A stretch of 34,491 nt of DNA, from assembly GCA_031269595.1 (NCBI GenBank), contig JAISYX010000120.1, positions 1 through 34,491 of the forward strand, in the 5' to 3' direction. The notes under the pieces are model-generated. The model did not search any database. It was not told the DNA's origin and was given only the letters and a program-made list of their open reading frames with translations. The position numbers and the translations under genes were made by a program. This document shows, in pieces, positions 1-8,911 of the stretch. Position 1 is the stretch's first letter, and each line of letters begins with the position of its first letter. The DNA comes from Oscillospiraceae bacterium. Its GTDB lineage: Bacteria; Bacillota; Clostridia; Oscillospirales; Acutalibacteraceae.

Positions 1-2
1 AC

Positions 3-452
3 ATGGAATATTCTACACATTATAATGCGATTCTATATCTTTATATTGCTGGATTAGCAGGTGTTGTTCTTTTTAGTGTGGCGTTAATTGCTGGTGAAAT
101 ATACCTTATAAAACAATACACTAAAGATAAATCTATTGTTGAATTTGTGGGGGCGGTGGCCATTCCAGTAATTTTCGTGCTTTTAACAATTTTTTATTCA
201 TCTAATTATATTTTGGATATACCTTATGCTATTAAAAATGACTACACAATTGCAACTGGAACAGCAACTGGTTGGGATACTACTGGTAAGGGAAATACAA
301 CTAAAAGCTTTAATTTTACGACAGATGACGGGACTAGTATAGACCTGTTTATATTGTCATCGGATTCAATACATCAAGGGGATCGATTTGAAGTAATGTT
401 TCTGCCACACACAGGTTGTGGTGCAATTGTAAAACAACTATCGAAAGTTTAA
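3..452 (+). CDS. Small membrane protein of unknown function
   Basis: I do not recognise a family. The 149-residue product has two hydrophobic segments, near residues 10-33 and 47-67, followed by a polar, Thr/Ser/Asp-rich domain of about 80 residues that would lie on one side of the membrane. The ATG lies two bases from the window edge, so the true start could be upstream and the N-terminus is uncertain. The gene is AT-rich compared with the purine operon further on and sits beside transposase and mobilisation-gene fragments, so it may have come in with a mobile element; that is inference. No ribosome site can be judged because the sequence begins here. Confidence 0.5.
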   Translation: MEYSTHYNAILYLYIAGLAGVVLFSVALIAGEIYLIKQYTKDKSIVEFVGAVAIPVIFVLLTIFYSSNYILDIPYAIKNDYTIATGTATGWDTTGKGNTTKSFNFTTDDGTSIDLFILSSDSIHQGDRFEVMFLPHTGCGAIVKQLSKV

Positions 453-532
453 CGAAAAACTTTGAAACACCACCCCTGCGGCCTTGGAAAAGTTGCAGGG
501 GGAAATACCCCCACTTGCGTACATATAAAAAT

Positions 533-862
533 ATGGTAAACTACACAAATAAGCAGATTTTGGAACTTTACCGTCTAAAATCGCTGTTTGGATACGGCGA
601 TGTTCCGAGCAAAAATGAGGACACCGTAAAGGCGTGGTTTTATGGCAAGCTGTTTATGGCAGCGTTGTGCGAATGAATTTTTCGATCGCTGTCTTTTTTC
701 CCCCGAAATCGAACCGCTTATCCTCAATATTGTTACAGCGAAGCTTGTGGTGTGGGATTTTGTTAATCTAGGCTCTTTTCACGAGCATTTGGAGCTTATG
801 TTTTCCATTCTGACCCCCAAGCGAAATCGCAAATTTGCGCTAAATCGTATTTTCCTTTGTTA
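533..862 (+). pseudogene. Decayed IS4-type transposase C-terminal fragment
   Basis: The first frame reads ILELYRLKSLFGYGDVPSK and then AWFYGKLFMAALCE. This resembles the C-terminal end of IS4-family DDE transposases, where LYRLRWQIE...FKR-LKSLLGLG...P-K...ARAWLYGKL is conserved. The roughly ten residues normally found between LYRL and KSL are missing, so there is an internal deletion. The frame stops at 674-676, and similarity-free translation continues in another frame to about 862. The N-terminal catalytic part is absent. It is therefore a non-functional relic. The family call rests on remembered motif similarity, not on a search. Confidence 0.5.
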
Positions 863-953
863 ATTGTACACCGGTGGGTTAATACCACATTTATTTGCGA
901 CACCTTCGGCAAGCAACAGTAGGCTAAGGTAGGAACACAATTGATATTATTGT

Positions 954-996
954 AGAAAAGTCCGTCAGTTCATCTTGAACGGGCTTTTCTTTTTTA
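954..996 (+). terminator. Rho-independent terminator
   Basis: A 12-bp stem (arms 954-965 and 979-990, one G-U pair) is followed directly by a run of T. It lies downstream of the transposase remnant and upstream of the mobC fragment. The stretch 863-953 holds nothing else I can recognise. Confidence 0.65.
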
Positions 997-1077
997 TCAA
1001 AAAATCGCTTTACTTTCCACGTTTTTGCTCTACTCAAAAGGGATATTAACAAAGGGAGAAGTAGCATAGCAAGCATA

Positions 1078-1115
1078 GGAAGTGAGTACCCACTTCCGTT
1101 TTGCCCTGCGGCAAA
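1078..1115. other. Candidate oriT-like inverted repeats upstream of mobC
   Basis: Two short inverted repeats lie side by side: GGAAGTG/CACTTCC (1078-1084 and 1091-1097) and TTTGCC/GGCAAA (1100-1105 and 1110-1115). They sit about 50 bp upstream of a mobC-type reading frame. Transfer origins of integrative and mobilisable elements are often built this way and placed here, so a relic oriT is plausible. There is no direct proof, and no relaxase gene is in the window. Confidence 0.35.
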
Positions 1116-1166
1116 CTGCTTGTTGGACAAAATCCCAAACCATTGACAAAAAGGAGCGGTGAACGC

Positions 1167-1349
1167 ATGAGTGAGCGAATACGCACGGTGCAGAAGAAAT
1201 TTTACGTCACACCTGATGAAGCGGATGTAATAGCACAAAAAATGAAGCAGGCCAGTATGAGCAACATGGGCGATTATCTAAGACAGATGACAATCAAAGG
1301 TTACATAATTGAGGTGGATTTTTCGGCGGTAAAGGAGGTGACTGGGTAG
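1167..1349 (+). pseudogene. MobC-like relaxosome protein, N-terminal fragment
   Basis: From the ATG at 1167, with AAGGAG 10 nt upstream, the product reads RIRTVQKKFYVTPDEADVI, then NMGDYLRQM and KGYIIEVDFSAVKE. That is the usual N-terminal half of MobC-type mobilisation proteins (RIR..Q..F.VTPEE...I, YLRKMAI.GYII..D.S..KE), which act with a relaxase at oriT. Family members are about 110-120 residues, but this frame stops after about 60. At roughly position 1335-1345 the sequence changes into the antisense of an unrelated surface-protein gene. The gene is a truncated leftover of an integrative or mobilisable element. Confidence 0.6.
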
Positions 1350-1645
1350 GTGTTGTTACTGAATGCCACCGCCGGTTCAATGCAGTAAACATACTCGTTG
1401 GTTCGGGTTTGCGAGCTGCCGACACGGGTAGTTATAAATCTGACCGAAACACTGCCCTCGTGCCAGTAAACCCCTGTTGCATAGGCGTTTTTGTTGCCTG
1501 TATCGCTGTATTGCTGTGCTCGTAAGCCTGTTGAGATATACACGGTATCGCCCGAATTGACGGCAAAGCTGGTTAGACCAGTGGAGGAGAGAAAAATAAC
1601 GGCGAGCAGCAGTAATGCTATTGGACGTTTGAAATATTTATTCAT
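1301..1645 (-). pseudogene. Truncated thioester-domain surface protein (N-terminus)
   Basis: Read from the ATG at 1645, with an AAAGGA-type ribosome site at about 1652-1657, the product begins with a signal peptide (MNKYFKRP, then a hydrophobic stretch, then FAVNSG). Near the end it contains YVYCIEPAVAF. The YCIEP motif is typical of thioester (TQXA/TED) domains of Gram-positive surface adhesins, where the Cys forms an internal thioester with a distant Gln. Only about 100 residues are native. The last residues are antisense of the mobC fragment, so the Gln, any Cna-B domains and the sorting signal are gone. An export signal without an anchor makes function unlikely. Confidence 0.55.
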
Positions 1646-1683
1646 TTTATGTTCCTTTCGTCTCATGGATTCTTTTTAAACGC

Positions 1684-1713
1684 AAAAAAGCGGCGATCTT
1701 ATGACCGCCGCTT
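1684..1713 (-). terminator. Terminator-like hairpin, minus orientation
   Basis: An 8-bp perfect GC-rich stem (arms 1688-1695 and 1706-1713) is followed by six T on the minus strand. It would stop leftward transcription before the truncated surface-protein gene. No minus-strand gene remains upstream of it, another sign that this area has been rearranged. Confidence 0.5.
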
Positions 1714-1830
1714 GGGGTAAAATTTTTATTTGATTTCATATATAAGATATTGCACTTGTTTTCTTGGCGCAGCTTTTTCGCGCACCTTTTCAGTGCATAT
1801 ATTAACAATCACCCTAACCAACAAAAACCA

Positions 1831-1862
1831 AAAGAGCAGCCCATCAGGCCGGCTCTTTTTTC
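1831..1862 (+). terminator. Rho-independent terminator before the purine operon
   Basis: AAAGAGC pairs with GCTCTTT (1831-1837 and 1852-1858), with an inner GCC/GGC stem, and the right arm runs into a T tract. It insulates the purine operon from upstream transcription. I looked for a purine riboswitch in the 180 bp between here and purE and did not see one. Confidence 0.6.
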
Positions 1863-1963
1863 ATTATGCCAAAATTCAACAGGATAAGTGTAGCACATTT
1901 TGTTGAGTTTTTTGTGCCGGACACAATATCTATTACATTTTTTATCAAAATGTCATTTTCCTA

Positions 1964-1992
1964 TTGCGTTTTAGCAAAAAAAGTAATAAAAT
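1964..1992 (+). promoter_or_regulatory. Weak candidate promoter of the purine operon
   Basis: TTGCGT and TAAAAT are separated by exactly 17 bp, about 70 bp before the purE start. The -35 box matches consensus at only three of six bases, so this is a guess. The surrounding 1861-2045 is very AT-rich. It also holds a 6-bp TCAACA/TGTTGA hairpin followed by T-rich sequence (about 1877-1920) that could be a second terminator or attenuator. Confidence 0.3.
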
Positions 1993-2059
1993 AAAAAGTG
2001 ATTTATTTTATTAATCGCTTGCTTAAGCTTTTGAATTTCTAATTTTGGAGGTAGTATGT

Positions 2060-2566
2060 ATGTCAGACTGTAAAAAGGTTGCCGTTATAATGGGCAGTGA
2101 TAGTGATTTGCCTATAGTTTCGGGTGCAATTAAAACCCTAAAGGCCTACGATGTCCCGCTTGAGGTGCACGTAATGAGTGCTCACCGCACGCCTGCTCAG
2201 GCGGCGGAGTTTTCCTCTACGGCGGCGGAGAAGGGCTTTGGTGTTATTATTGCGGCGGCAGGCAAGGCTGCGCATCTGGCGGGAGTGCTTGCAGCACATA
2301 CTATTCTTCCTGTTATAGGCATACCTGTTAAATCCTCAACGCTGGACGGGCTTGACGCACTCCTTGCAACAGTGCAAATGCCCAAGGGCATACCAGTGGC
2401 AACCGTTGCAATTGACGGCTCAGATAACGCCGCATTGCTTGCAATACAAATTCTGGCTCTGGGGAACGAGAGCCTTGCTGCAAGGCTGCAACAGGCTAAG
2501 CAGGATATGTGTGACGAGGTTATTAAGAAGGATAAAGCCCTTCAATCAAAGTTAAACGAGATTTAG
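2060..2566 (+). CDS. purE: AIR carboxylase / N5-CAIR mutase, PurE
   Basis: PurE makes 4-carboxy-5-aminoimidazole ribonucleotide in de novo purine synthesis. The 168-residue product has the family signatures VIMGSDSDLP near the N-terminus, SAHRTP near residue 40, and LPVIGIP and VQMPKGIPVATVAI further on. The active-site loop reads AAGKAAHLAG instead of the GAGGAAHLPG of E. coli and B. subtilis, but keeps the His. The loop after VATVAI is about three residues shorter than in those enzymes. ATG 2060 is chosen because GGAGG ends 8 nt before it; a TTG at 2045 in the same frame overlaps that site. No purK is in view, so whether the enzyme uses N5-CAIR or CO2 directly is open. It is the first gene of the operon. 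Confidence 0.93.
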   Translation: MSDCKKVAVIMGSDSDLPIVSGAIKTLKAYDVPLEVHVMSAHRTPAQAAEFSSTAAEKGFGVIIAAAGKAAHLAGVLAAHTILPVIGIPVKSSTLDGLDALLATVQMPKGIPVATVAIDGSDNAALLAIQILALGNESLAARLQQAKQDMCDEVIKKDKALQSKLNEI

Positions 2567-2629
2567 CTGCATATTTACTTATTCATTTAGGCTTCGAACA
2601 AATAATTTTTTTGGAGGAAGATTTATAAT

Positions 2630-4051
2630 ATGAAGGAAGAATGCGGCATATTTGGAATATACAGCAGCAGAGGTTTGGGCGTGGCCGAGGAGGTATATCT
2701 TGGCCTTTCTGCTCTGCAGCACAGAGGGCAGGAGAGCTGCGGCATAGCCGTGAGCAACGACGGTAAATTCTCATTTAAGCGTGAGGGAGGAACCGTGCTT
2801 GATGTTTTTGACGAGGAGAGCTTAAGCGAGCTTGGCAACGGACAGATAGCCGTGGGGCATGTCCGTTATGACCCCTTTGGCAGAGGGGGCAGGGAATCCG
2901 CCCAGCCACTGGTTTTAAAGTATGCTCATGGCTCGCTGGCCGTGTGCAACAACGGTGCGTTAACCAATAGATATGAGCTGCGTGCAGAGCTTGAGCGTGA
3001 TGCAGCAATATTTCAAACAGATACAGACGCCGAGCTGATAGCATATATAATCGCAAGGGAACGCATACGCTCCGGCTCTATTGAAACAGCTATGGCCAAC
3101 GCCATGGATAAGCTTCAGGGTGCATACTCTGTGCTTATAATGTCCCCTCACAAGCTCATTGCAGCACGTGACCCGCTGGGTATACGTCCGCTTTCCTTGG
3201 GAAAGATAGGCGGCAGCTGGGTGGTTGCCAGCGAAACCTGCGCCTTTGACACCATAGGTGCAGAATTTGTGCGTGATATTGAGCCAGGTGAGGTCATCAT
3301 GCTAAACCACGAGGGCTTGCACTCTATCAAGGCGAAGAAGGCGGCAAAATCCGCCCTCTGCATTTTTGAATACGTATATTTCTCACGTCCCGATTCAGTC
3401 CTTATGGGGCAGAGCGTCCACCTTGCAAGGCGGCTTGCGGGCAAGATTCTTGCTCAGGAGCACCCCATAGAGGCCGATTTAGTCTGCGGTGTGCCGGATT
3501 CCGGCATAGATGCAGCCTTGGGCTACGCAGAGGAATCAGGTATACCCTACGGCATAGGTCTTGTTAAAAACGAGTTCATAGGCCGTGTTTTTATTCAGGA
3601 TACTCAGCAAAAGCGTGAGCGGCTTGTCTCAATCAAGCTCAACGCACTCTCGGCGGCGGTTAAGGGCAAGCGCATTGTGCTGGTGGATGATTCTATAGTA
3701 AGAGGCACAACCTGCACACGCATTGTTGGCCTGCTCCGCGAGGCCGGTGCTAAAGAGGTGCATGTGCGTATCTCCTCACCGCCCTTTGTGCACCCCTGCT
3801 TTTTTGGTACGGATATAAAATCAAAAGAATCCCTTATGGCAAACCGACTGCCCCATGACGGCCTCTGCAAGGCTCTGGGTGCGGATACGCTGGGCTATCT
3901 CAGCGTTGCCGGTATAAGGAGCATAGCTCCGCAGGCTCAAACAGGCTTTTGTGACGCTTGCTTTACAGGGGAATATCCTATAGAGGTTCCGGAAGAAATT
4001 CCGTTTGATAAATATTCTCACAAGATTAAAGTATCCGGAGGGAAAAGTTAA
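2630..4051 (+). CDS. purF: Amidophosphoribosyltransferase PurF
   Basis: PurF catalyses the committed step, PRPP plus glutamine to 5-phosphoribosylamine. The product of 473 residues starts [12 protein letters not shown]. In the B. subtilis-type enzyme a short propeptide is cut to expose the catalytic Cys, here Cys5. [16 protein letters not shown] and HNG-like CNNGAL mark the Ntn glutaminase domain. [12 protein letters not shown] near residue 350 is the PRPP-binding loop. Cysteines in [14 protein letters not shown] and FCDACF are placed like the four ligands of the oxygen-sensitive [4Fe-4S] cluster of this class, which fits an anaerobe. GGAGG lies about 12 nt before the ATG. The stop overlaps the purM start by one base, so the two are translationally coupled. 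Confidence 0.96.
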   Translation: MKEECGIFGIYSSRGLGVAEEVYLGLSALQHRGQESCGIAVSNDGKFSFKREGGTVLDVFDEESLSELGNGQIAVGHVRYDPFGRGGRESAQPLVLKYAHGSLAVCNNGALTNRYELRAELERDAAIFQTDTDAELIAYIIARERIRSGSIETAMANAMDKLQGAYSVLIMSPHKLIAARDPLGIRPLSLGKIGGSWVVASETCAFDTIGAEFVRDIEPGEVIMLNHEGLHSIKAKKAAKSALCIFEYVYFSRPDSVLMGQSVHLARRLAGKILAQEHPIEADLVCGVPDSGIDAALGYAEESGIPYGIGLVKNEFIGRVFIQDTQQKRERLVSIKLNALSAAVKGKRIVLVDDSIVRGTTCTRIVGLLREAGAKEVHVRISSPPFVHPCFFGTDIKSKESLMANRLPHDGLCKALGADTLGYLSVAGIRSIAPQAQTGFCDACFTGEYPIEVPEEIPFDKYSHKIKVSGGKS

Positions 4052-5088
4052 TGAATGAAAGTTACAGCAACAGCTATAAAGAGGCGGGAGTAGACGTTAC
4101 CGCAGGTTATGCGGCGGTGGAGCTAATGAAGTCCCACGTGGCAAGAACCTTTGTCCCGGGAGTGGTTTCAGGCTTAGGGGGCTTTGGGGGGCTCTTTGAA
4201 CTGGATTTGGAAGGCTACAAAAGGCCTGTGCTTGTCTCAGGCACAGACGGTGTGGGCACCAAGCTAAAAATAGCATTTTTACTTGATAAGAACGACACCG
4301 TGGGCATAGACTGCGTTGCCATGTGCGTTAATGACGTTATTTGCTGCGGTGCAAAGCCTCTATTCTTTTTGGATTACATAGCCGTTGGCAAAAATGTGCC
4401 CGATAGGGTTGCCGCAATAGTCTCAGGCATAGCCGAGGGCTGTGTTCAGGCAGGCTGTGCTCTGGTGGGCGGCGAGACCGCCGAAATGCCCGGCTTTTAT
4501 GCCTTGGATGAATACGATTTAGCCGGATTCTCCGTTGGCGTGGTTGATAAGGATAAAATAATAGATAACAGCAAAATGGAGGATGGGGATGTTTTAATAG
4601 GCCTGCCCTCTTCAGGGGTGCACTCAAACGGCTTTTCTTTGGTGCGCCATATATTCAGGGCAAATGCCCAAAACATGCGCTTTTATCTTAACGATTTAGG
4701 CAAAACCTTAGGTGAAGAGCTTATCATTCCCACCAAGATTTATGTAAAGCCCATGCTGGAGCTATTCAAGGCGGTTAATGTAAAGTCTGTCTCACACATA
4801 ACAGGGGGCGGCTTTTATGAGAATATCCCAAGAATGCTAAAGCCCGGCCTAAGGGCAAAAATAGATAGGGCGGCAATCAAGGTGCACCCAATATTCCGCA
4901 TTATGCAGCAGATGCACAATATGGAAGAGCGTGAGATGTTCAACACCTTTAACATGGGTGTGGGCATGATAGCCGCAGTGCCTAAAACAGAGGCAGATAA
5001 GGCCTTGGAGGTGCTGAGGCAGAACGGCGAAAATGCCTATATTCTGGGTGAGGCTGTAACAGGCGAAAGCGGTGTAGATATATGTTAA
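4051..5088 (+). CDS. purM: Phosphoribosylaminoimidazole synthetase PurM
   Basis: PurM closes the imidazole ring: FGAM plus ATP gives AIR. The 345-residue product begins with [16 protein letters not shown] and contains [46 protein letters not shown] and [14 protein letters not shown], all hallmark blocks of the PurM/ThiL ATPase fold. Length is normal for the family. The ATG overlaps the TAA of purF and has GGAGGG 8 nt upstream. Its own end overlaps the start of purN by 7 nt. Gene order purF-purM-purN matches the B. subtilis pur operon. Confidence 0.96.
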   Translation: MNESYSNSYKEAGVDVTAGYAAVELMKSHVARTFVPGVVSGLGGFGGLFELDLEGYKRPVLVSGTDGVGTKLKIAFLLDKNDTVGIDCVAMCVNDVICCGAKPLFFLDYIAVGKNVPDRVAAIVSGIAEGCVQAGCALVGGETAEMPGFYALDEYDLAGFSVGVVDKDKIIDNSKMEDGDVLIGLPSSGVHSNGFSLVRHIFRANAQNMRFYLNDLGKTLGEELIIPTKIYVKPMLELFKAVNVKSVSHITGGGFYENIPRMLKPGLRAKIDRAAIKVHPIFRIMQQMHNMEEREMFNTFNMGVGMIAAVPKTEADKALEVLRQNGENAYILGEAVTGESGVDIC

Positions 5089-5705
5089 ACATAGCTGTTT
5101 TGGTCTCAGGGGGAGGCACTAACCTCCAAGCTCTTATAGACGCAGGGGAGAGGGGAGAGCTGCAAAACGGCAGGATTTGCTGTGTTATCTCAGGCAATCC
5201 TCAGGCCTATGCCCTTGAAAGAGCCAAGAGACACGGCATAAAAACAGCGGTGGTTGCCCGTAAAAGCTTTGCCTCATCAAAGGAATTTGATTTGGCTCTG
5301 TTAAAGGAGCTTGAGAGCTGTAAGGCAGATTTAATAATACTTGCGGGCTTTATGTCCATTTTGGGCGGGGAGCTTATAAGTAAATATGAAAATAAAATAA
5401 TCAACGTGCACCCCTCTTTAATCCCCGCATTTTGCGGTAGGGGATTTTATGGCCTAAAGGTACATCAGGCGGTGCTTGATTACGGGGCTAAGGTGACAGG
5501 TGCAACAGTGCATTTTGTCAACAGCATACCTGACGGCGGAGCTATCATTTTGCAAAAGGCTGTAGCCGTTGAGAGCGGAGACACGCCGGAAACTCTGCAA
5601 AAAAGGGTTATGGAGCAGGCCGAATGGCAGCTGCTGCCCAAGGCAGTTTCGCTGTTTTGTCAGGGCAGGCTAAAAATTGAGGGCCGAGAGGTGTATTTGA
5701 AGTGA
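5082..5705 (+). CDS. purN: Phosphoribosylglycinamide formyltransferase PurN
   Basis: PurN transfers a formyl group from 10-formyl-THF to GAR. The 207-residue product has the nucleotide-binding start [14 protein letters not shown]. It also has LAGFMSILG and the catalytic segment [11 protein letters not shown] with the conserved Asn and His, and the Asp in SIPDGGAII completes the triad. The motif after it, [10 protein letters not shown], replaces the more usual TGPII, a mild variation. The ATG at 5082 lies inside the last codons of purM. A large inverted repeat begins exactly at its stop codon, which separates it from the rest of the operon. Confidence 0.94.
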   Translation: MLNIAVLVSGGGTNLQALIDAGERGELQNGRICCVISGNPQAYALERAKRHGIKTAVVARKSFASSKEFDLALLKELESCKADLIILAGFMSILGGELISKYENKIINVHPSLIPAFCGRGFYGLKVHQAVLDYGAKVTGATVHFVNSIPDGGAIILQKAVAVESGDTPETLQKRVMEQAEWQLLPKAVSLFCQGRLKIEGREVYLK

Positions 5706-5915
5706 AGAGTGAAGAGTGAAAAGTTGCGGTGGATTTGCTGCGCAAATTTTGATTAAAAAGTAGTTTAAGCTTAATTTACAGCGGGAACTACAACTGGGAA
5801 TTTCTGGCCTCTAGCTTCGAGTATGTAAACTTCTTATTAACATATCACCCCATTCACAAAGCCTATGACTTAGCCGTTTTTGACGCATAAAAGCACGCCT
5901 TAAATTACACAAAAT

Positions 5916-5944
5916 TTGACTTTTATGCGGGAATATGCTATAAT
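5916..5944 (+). promoter_or_regulatory. Strong sigma-A-type promoter inside the repeat element
   Basis: TTGACT and TATAAT are separated by exactly 17 bp. It points toward the serine hydrolase and purH, about 290 bp away. It could restart transcription of the distal purine genes after the inserted element, although the hairpins at 5976-6152 stand in between. Confidence 0.6.
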
Positions 5945-5975
5945 ATAACCATAATATTTGGTATCTCTAAAAACC

Positions 5976-6052
5976 GTAGGGGCAGACCTATGTGTCTGCC
6001 CAGATTGCCGTAAAATGTCCGTCTTTGGGCAGACACATAGGTCTGCCCCTAC
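5976..6052. repeat. GTAGGGG-type hairpin repeat, copy 1
   Basis: Two perfect 26-bp arms (5976-6001 and 6027-6052) enclose a 25-nt loop. The arms begin GTAGGGGCAGACC and end GGTCTGCCCCTAC. Near-identical copies occur at 9164-9241 and 32498-32575. All three are preceded by CTAAAAA and a pyrimidine-C, so the repeated unit extends a few bases to the left. Confidence 0.9.
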
Positions 6053-6083
6053 TAATCTGTTAAATAAAAAATGTACAAATTTC

Positions 6084-6152
6084 GGGGACGATGTCCACAT
6101 CGTCCCGTTTTTTCGAAATTCGCAGATATTCACGGGTGTGGACATCGTCCCC
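6084..6152. repeat. Second hairpin type, GGGGACGATG
   Basis: A 16-bp perfect inverted repeat begins GGGGACGATGTCC (arms 6084-6099 and 6137-6152). The left half also forms a palindrome on its own. The right end reads CCCCTAC, the same terminus as the neighbouring repeat, suggesting one extended family with different arms. Confidence 0.75.
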
Positions 6153-6233
6153 TACAACTTTTAATCAAAATTTGCGCAGCAAATCCACCACAACTCTTCA
6201 CTCTTCACTTTTCACTTCAACGAGGTGCTGTAA

Positions 6234-7319
6234 ATGAAAACAAAGCTTTTAGCTATCCTTTTAGCCGTTGCACTGCTGTTTTGCAGCTGCACTAAAAATC
6301 AGGAGGGGGCGGCCTCTTCTGTTGAAAACACCGCAAACACAGCGGCTAAGTTAGAGCTGGATAATAAAATTGAAGGCCTGATTACAGCCGCCAAGTTTAG
6401 CGGCTCAGCCTTTGTTGCCAATAAGGATACAGTGCTGTTTGATAAAGCCTACGGTTATTCTGACCTTGCACAGAGCAAAGAAAACACCACGCAAACAGCT
6501 TTTCTTATAGCTTCGCTAACCAAGCAGTTTACAGGCGCAGCTATTTTTCAGCTTGAGGAGGCGGGCAAGCTAAGCCCTGAGGATACCCTTGACAAATACT
6601 TCCCTAAATATGCCTATTGCAAGGATATTACCATAGCAGATTTATTGGCTATGAAGGCAGGCTTTGACGACCTTGATTTAACTGACATGCTCACCTCTGA
6701 CCTCTCAAAGGCCTATGCAGAGCTGTCAAAGCTAACCCCTCAGCAGGGCGAGGATTTTATTTTAGAAAAAGGCGCAACACGCAGCAAAACCTTTCACTAC
6801 TCCAACACCTCCTATTACCTCTTGGGCAGAATAATAGAAAAGGCCTCAGGCCTATCTTATAATGAGTATGTTAAAGAAAAGCTCTTAACTCCCCCAGGCA
6901 TGAATCAAACTGGCTTTGCAGGCGAAGTCCCCACAGCCGAGCCAATCACAAAGGATGCCTTTGTGATTCCAAGTACAGGCATTTACACTCTGTTTTATTC
7001 GGCTGCTGCCTTGGTTTCTACCACAGGTGATTTAAACAAATGGCTGGACGCCTACTTTGGCGGCAAGCTTTTTAAAAGCGAATATCTTGAAAGGCTAAAC
7101 GGCTATAATTATGGCTGGTATAACGACGGTGTGTGGTATCACCATGACGGAGTATTCTCAGGTGTTAGAGCCAATATTATGTATGATAAATCAACAGGCA
7201 CAAAGGCAATACTCCTTGCTAATAATGACAATTTAGACTCCTCGGGTATTTACAACCTTGGCAGATATATATCAATAGCGGCAAATTCCTTTGCTGCAAA
7301 TTCAATAACGGAGGAATAA
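6234..7319 (+). CDS. Serine beta-lactamase-like hydrolase, lipoprotein
   Basis: This is a 361-residue member of the beta-lactamase/D,D-peptidase superfamily (class C-like 'serine hydrolase'). A lipoprotein-type signal peptide ends in LLFCSC, so the mature protein is probably tethered to the outer face of the membrane. The motifs are in order: S-L-T-K (nucleophile near Ser94), YSN near residue 189, and HHDG near residue 304 in place of the usual KTG. GAGGTG precedes the ATG. It ends 6 nt before purH, whose ribosome site lies in its last codons. It has no evident role in purine synthesis. Its position next to the inserted repeat element suggests it was acquired within the operon. The substrate is unknown; peptidoglycan or a small ester is possible. 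Confidence 0.85.
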   Translation: MKTKLLAILLAVALLFCSCTKNQEGAASSVENTANTAAKLELDNKIEGLITAAKFSGSAFVANKDTVLFDKAYGYSDLAQSKENTTQTAFLIASLTKQFTGAAIFQLEEAGKLSPEDTLDKYFPKYAYCKDITIADLLAMKAGFDDLDLTDMLTSDLSKAYAELSKLTPQQGEDFILEKGATRSKTFHYSNTSYYLLGRIIEKASGLSYNEYVKEKLLTPPGMNQTGFAGEVPTAEPITKDAFVIPSTGIYTLFYSAAALVSTTGDLNKWLDAYFGGKLFKSEYLERLNGYNYGWYNDGVWYHHDGVFSGVRANIMYDKSTGTKAILLANNDNLDSSGIYNLGRYISIAANSFAANSITEE

Positions 7320-7325
7320 CTATTT

Positions 7326-8879
7326 ATGAAAAAGCGTGCGTTAATAAGTGTATCCGATAAAACAGGAGCTGTGGATTTTGCCCGTGAGTTAAACTCCCTG
7401 GGCTTTGAGGTGCTCTCTACAGGAGGCACAGCCAAGGCCATTGCAGAGGCAGGCATAGCTGTAACAGAGGTCTCCAGCATTACGGGCTTTCCCGAATGTC
7501 TGGACGGAAGAGTTAAAACGCTGCATCCTATGATACATGCGGGTATACTGGCAATGCGCTCTAATTCTGAGCACATGAAGCAAATTGAAGAACTGGGTGT
7601 AACTCCCATTGATGTAGTTGCTATTAATTTGTATCCATTTAAGGCCACTATCTTAAAACAGCCACCTGTGGAGCTGGAAGAGGCCATAGAGAACATAGAT
7701 ATAGGCGGCCCCACCATGATACGTGCGGCGGCCAAGAACTGGCAGGATGTGGCGGTTATAGTTGACCCCTCCGATTATGCCAAGGTTATTGAGGAATACA
7801 AGGTAAACGGTGAGGTAGCCAAAGAGACTAAGTTTAAGCTTGCGGGCAAGGTATTTGAGCACACAGCTCAGTATGATGCGCTTATTAACTCCTACCTGCG
7901 CAAGGCAAGGGGAGAGAGCCCTCTGGCGCAAAACCTCACTCTTACATATGAAAAGGTGCAGGAGATGCGCTACGGTGAAAATCCGCACCAATCTGCCGCT
8001 TTTTATAAGGAGATAGGCAACAACTCAAACACTCTTGCCGCCGCAAAGCAGCTGCACGGCAAGGAGCTTAGCTACAACAACATCAACGACGCTAACGGCG
8101 CACTGGATTTGCTCAAGGAATTTGGCACAGAAAAGCCCGCCGCCGTTGCCGTTAAACACGCAAACCCCTGCGGTGCAGGCCTTGGCAAGGATATTTACGA
8201 GGCGTATATCAACGCCTACAACGCCGACCCTGTATCTATTTTTGGTGGCATAGTTGCGCTAAACCGCACAGTTGATAAGGCCACCGCTGAGGAGCTTGCC
8301 AAAATCTTCCTTGAAATTATCATTGCCCCTGCATATGATGCAGATGCACTTGAAATTCTAACACAAAAGAAGAATATTCGCCTGCTGGAGCTGCCCGATT
8401 GCGCCGCTGCAAACAGCAAGGATACTCTGGACATGAAAAAGGTTGTTGGCGGCTTGCTGGTTCAGCAGCTGGATACAGAGCTTTTAAATGAGGATGAATT
8501 AAAGGTTGTAACCAAGCGCATTCCCACAGCCGAGGAGCTGGAGCAGCTCAAGTTTGTTTGGAAGGTTGTTAAGCACGTTAAATCTAACGGCATAGCCCTT
8601 GCCAAGGATAACATGACAGTTGGCATAGGCCCCGGGCAAACCAACAGAATCACAGCCCTTGAGCTTGCCATTAAATATGCAGGTGATAAGGCTAAGGGCA
8701 GTGTAATGGGCAGCGATGCCTTCTTCCCCTTCTCCGACTGTGTAGAGGCCGCAAAAAATGCGGGCATTACAGCTATAATTCAGCCAGGCGGCTCTATTAG
8801 AGATGAGGATTCTATCAAGGCCGCAGATGAGGCCGGAATCGCCATGGTGTTTACAGGGATGAGACACTTTAAACATTAA
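7326..8879 (+). CDS. purH: Bifunctional AICAR transformylase/IMP cyclohydrolase PurH
   Basis: PurH performs the last two steps to IMP. The 517-residue product is full length. The N-terminal MGS-like cyclohydrolase domain carries [30 protein letters not shown] and INLYPF. The C-terminal transformylase carries [39 protein letters not shown] and the end [14 protein letters not shown] lies about 12 nt before the ATG, inside the end of the serine hydrolase gene. Immediately after the stop there is an AATGCGTAATTCGTAATTT stretch that looks like the end of another miniature repeat. Confidence 0.96.
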   Translation: MKKRALISVSDKTGAVDFARELNSLGFEVLSTGGTAKAIAEAGIAVTEVSSITGFPECLDGRVKTLHPMIHAGILAMRSNSEHMKQIEELGVTPIDVVAINLYPFKATILKQPPVELEEAIENIDIGGPTMIRAAAKNWQDVAVIVDPSDYAKVIEEYKVNGEVAKETKFKLAGKVFEHTAQYDALINSYLRKARGESPLAQNLTLTYEKVQEMRYGENPHQSAAFYKEIGNNSNTLAAAKQLHGKELSYNNINDANGALDLLKEFGTEKPAAVAVKHANPCGAGLGKDIYEAYINAYNADPVSIFGGIVALNRTVDKATAEELAKIFLEIIIAPAYDADALEILTQKKNIRLLELPDCAAANSKDTLDMKKVVGGLLVQQLDTELLNEDELKVVTKRIPTAEELEQLKFVWKVVKHVKSNGIALAKDNMTVGIGPGQTNRITALELAIKYAGDKAKGSVMGSDAFFPFSDCVEAAKNAGITAIIQPGGSIRDEDSIKAADEAGIAMVFTGMRHFKH

Positions 8880-8911
8880 TGCGTAATTCGTAATTTCGGG
8901 AGGTTTTAGTT

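Larger units (their letters stand above)
5698..6219. repeat. Composite inverted-repeat element between purN and the serine hydrolase
   Basis: About 60 bp at 5698-5760 reappear inverted at 6158-6219 with only a few mismatches. The shared arms include TGAAGAGTGAAGAG and GGTGGATTTGCTGCGCAAAT. Inside lie two further perfect inverted repeats (5976-6052 and 6084-6152) and a consensus promoter (5916-5944). No believable protein is encoded: reading frames across it are the translated palindromes. The arms start on the last codons of purN and end 15 nt before the serine hydrolase ATG. It looks like a non-autonomous, nested miniature element inserted in the operon. Confidence 0.75.

Noticed and set aside
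1491..1679. Plus-strand frame opposite the thioester protein start
   Set aside because: Shadow of the minus-strand signal-peptide gene; no ribosome site or recognisable domain.
1861..2045. Possible purine riboswitch upstream of purE
   Set aside because: None of the conserved junction sequences or paired loop motifs of the G-box could be found; only an AT-rich leader and a small hairpin.
5900..6164. Reading frames on both strands of 68-81 codons
   Set aside because: They translate the two halves of the GTAGGGG hairpin and its neighbour; the mirrored peptides are a product of the palindrome, not genes.
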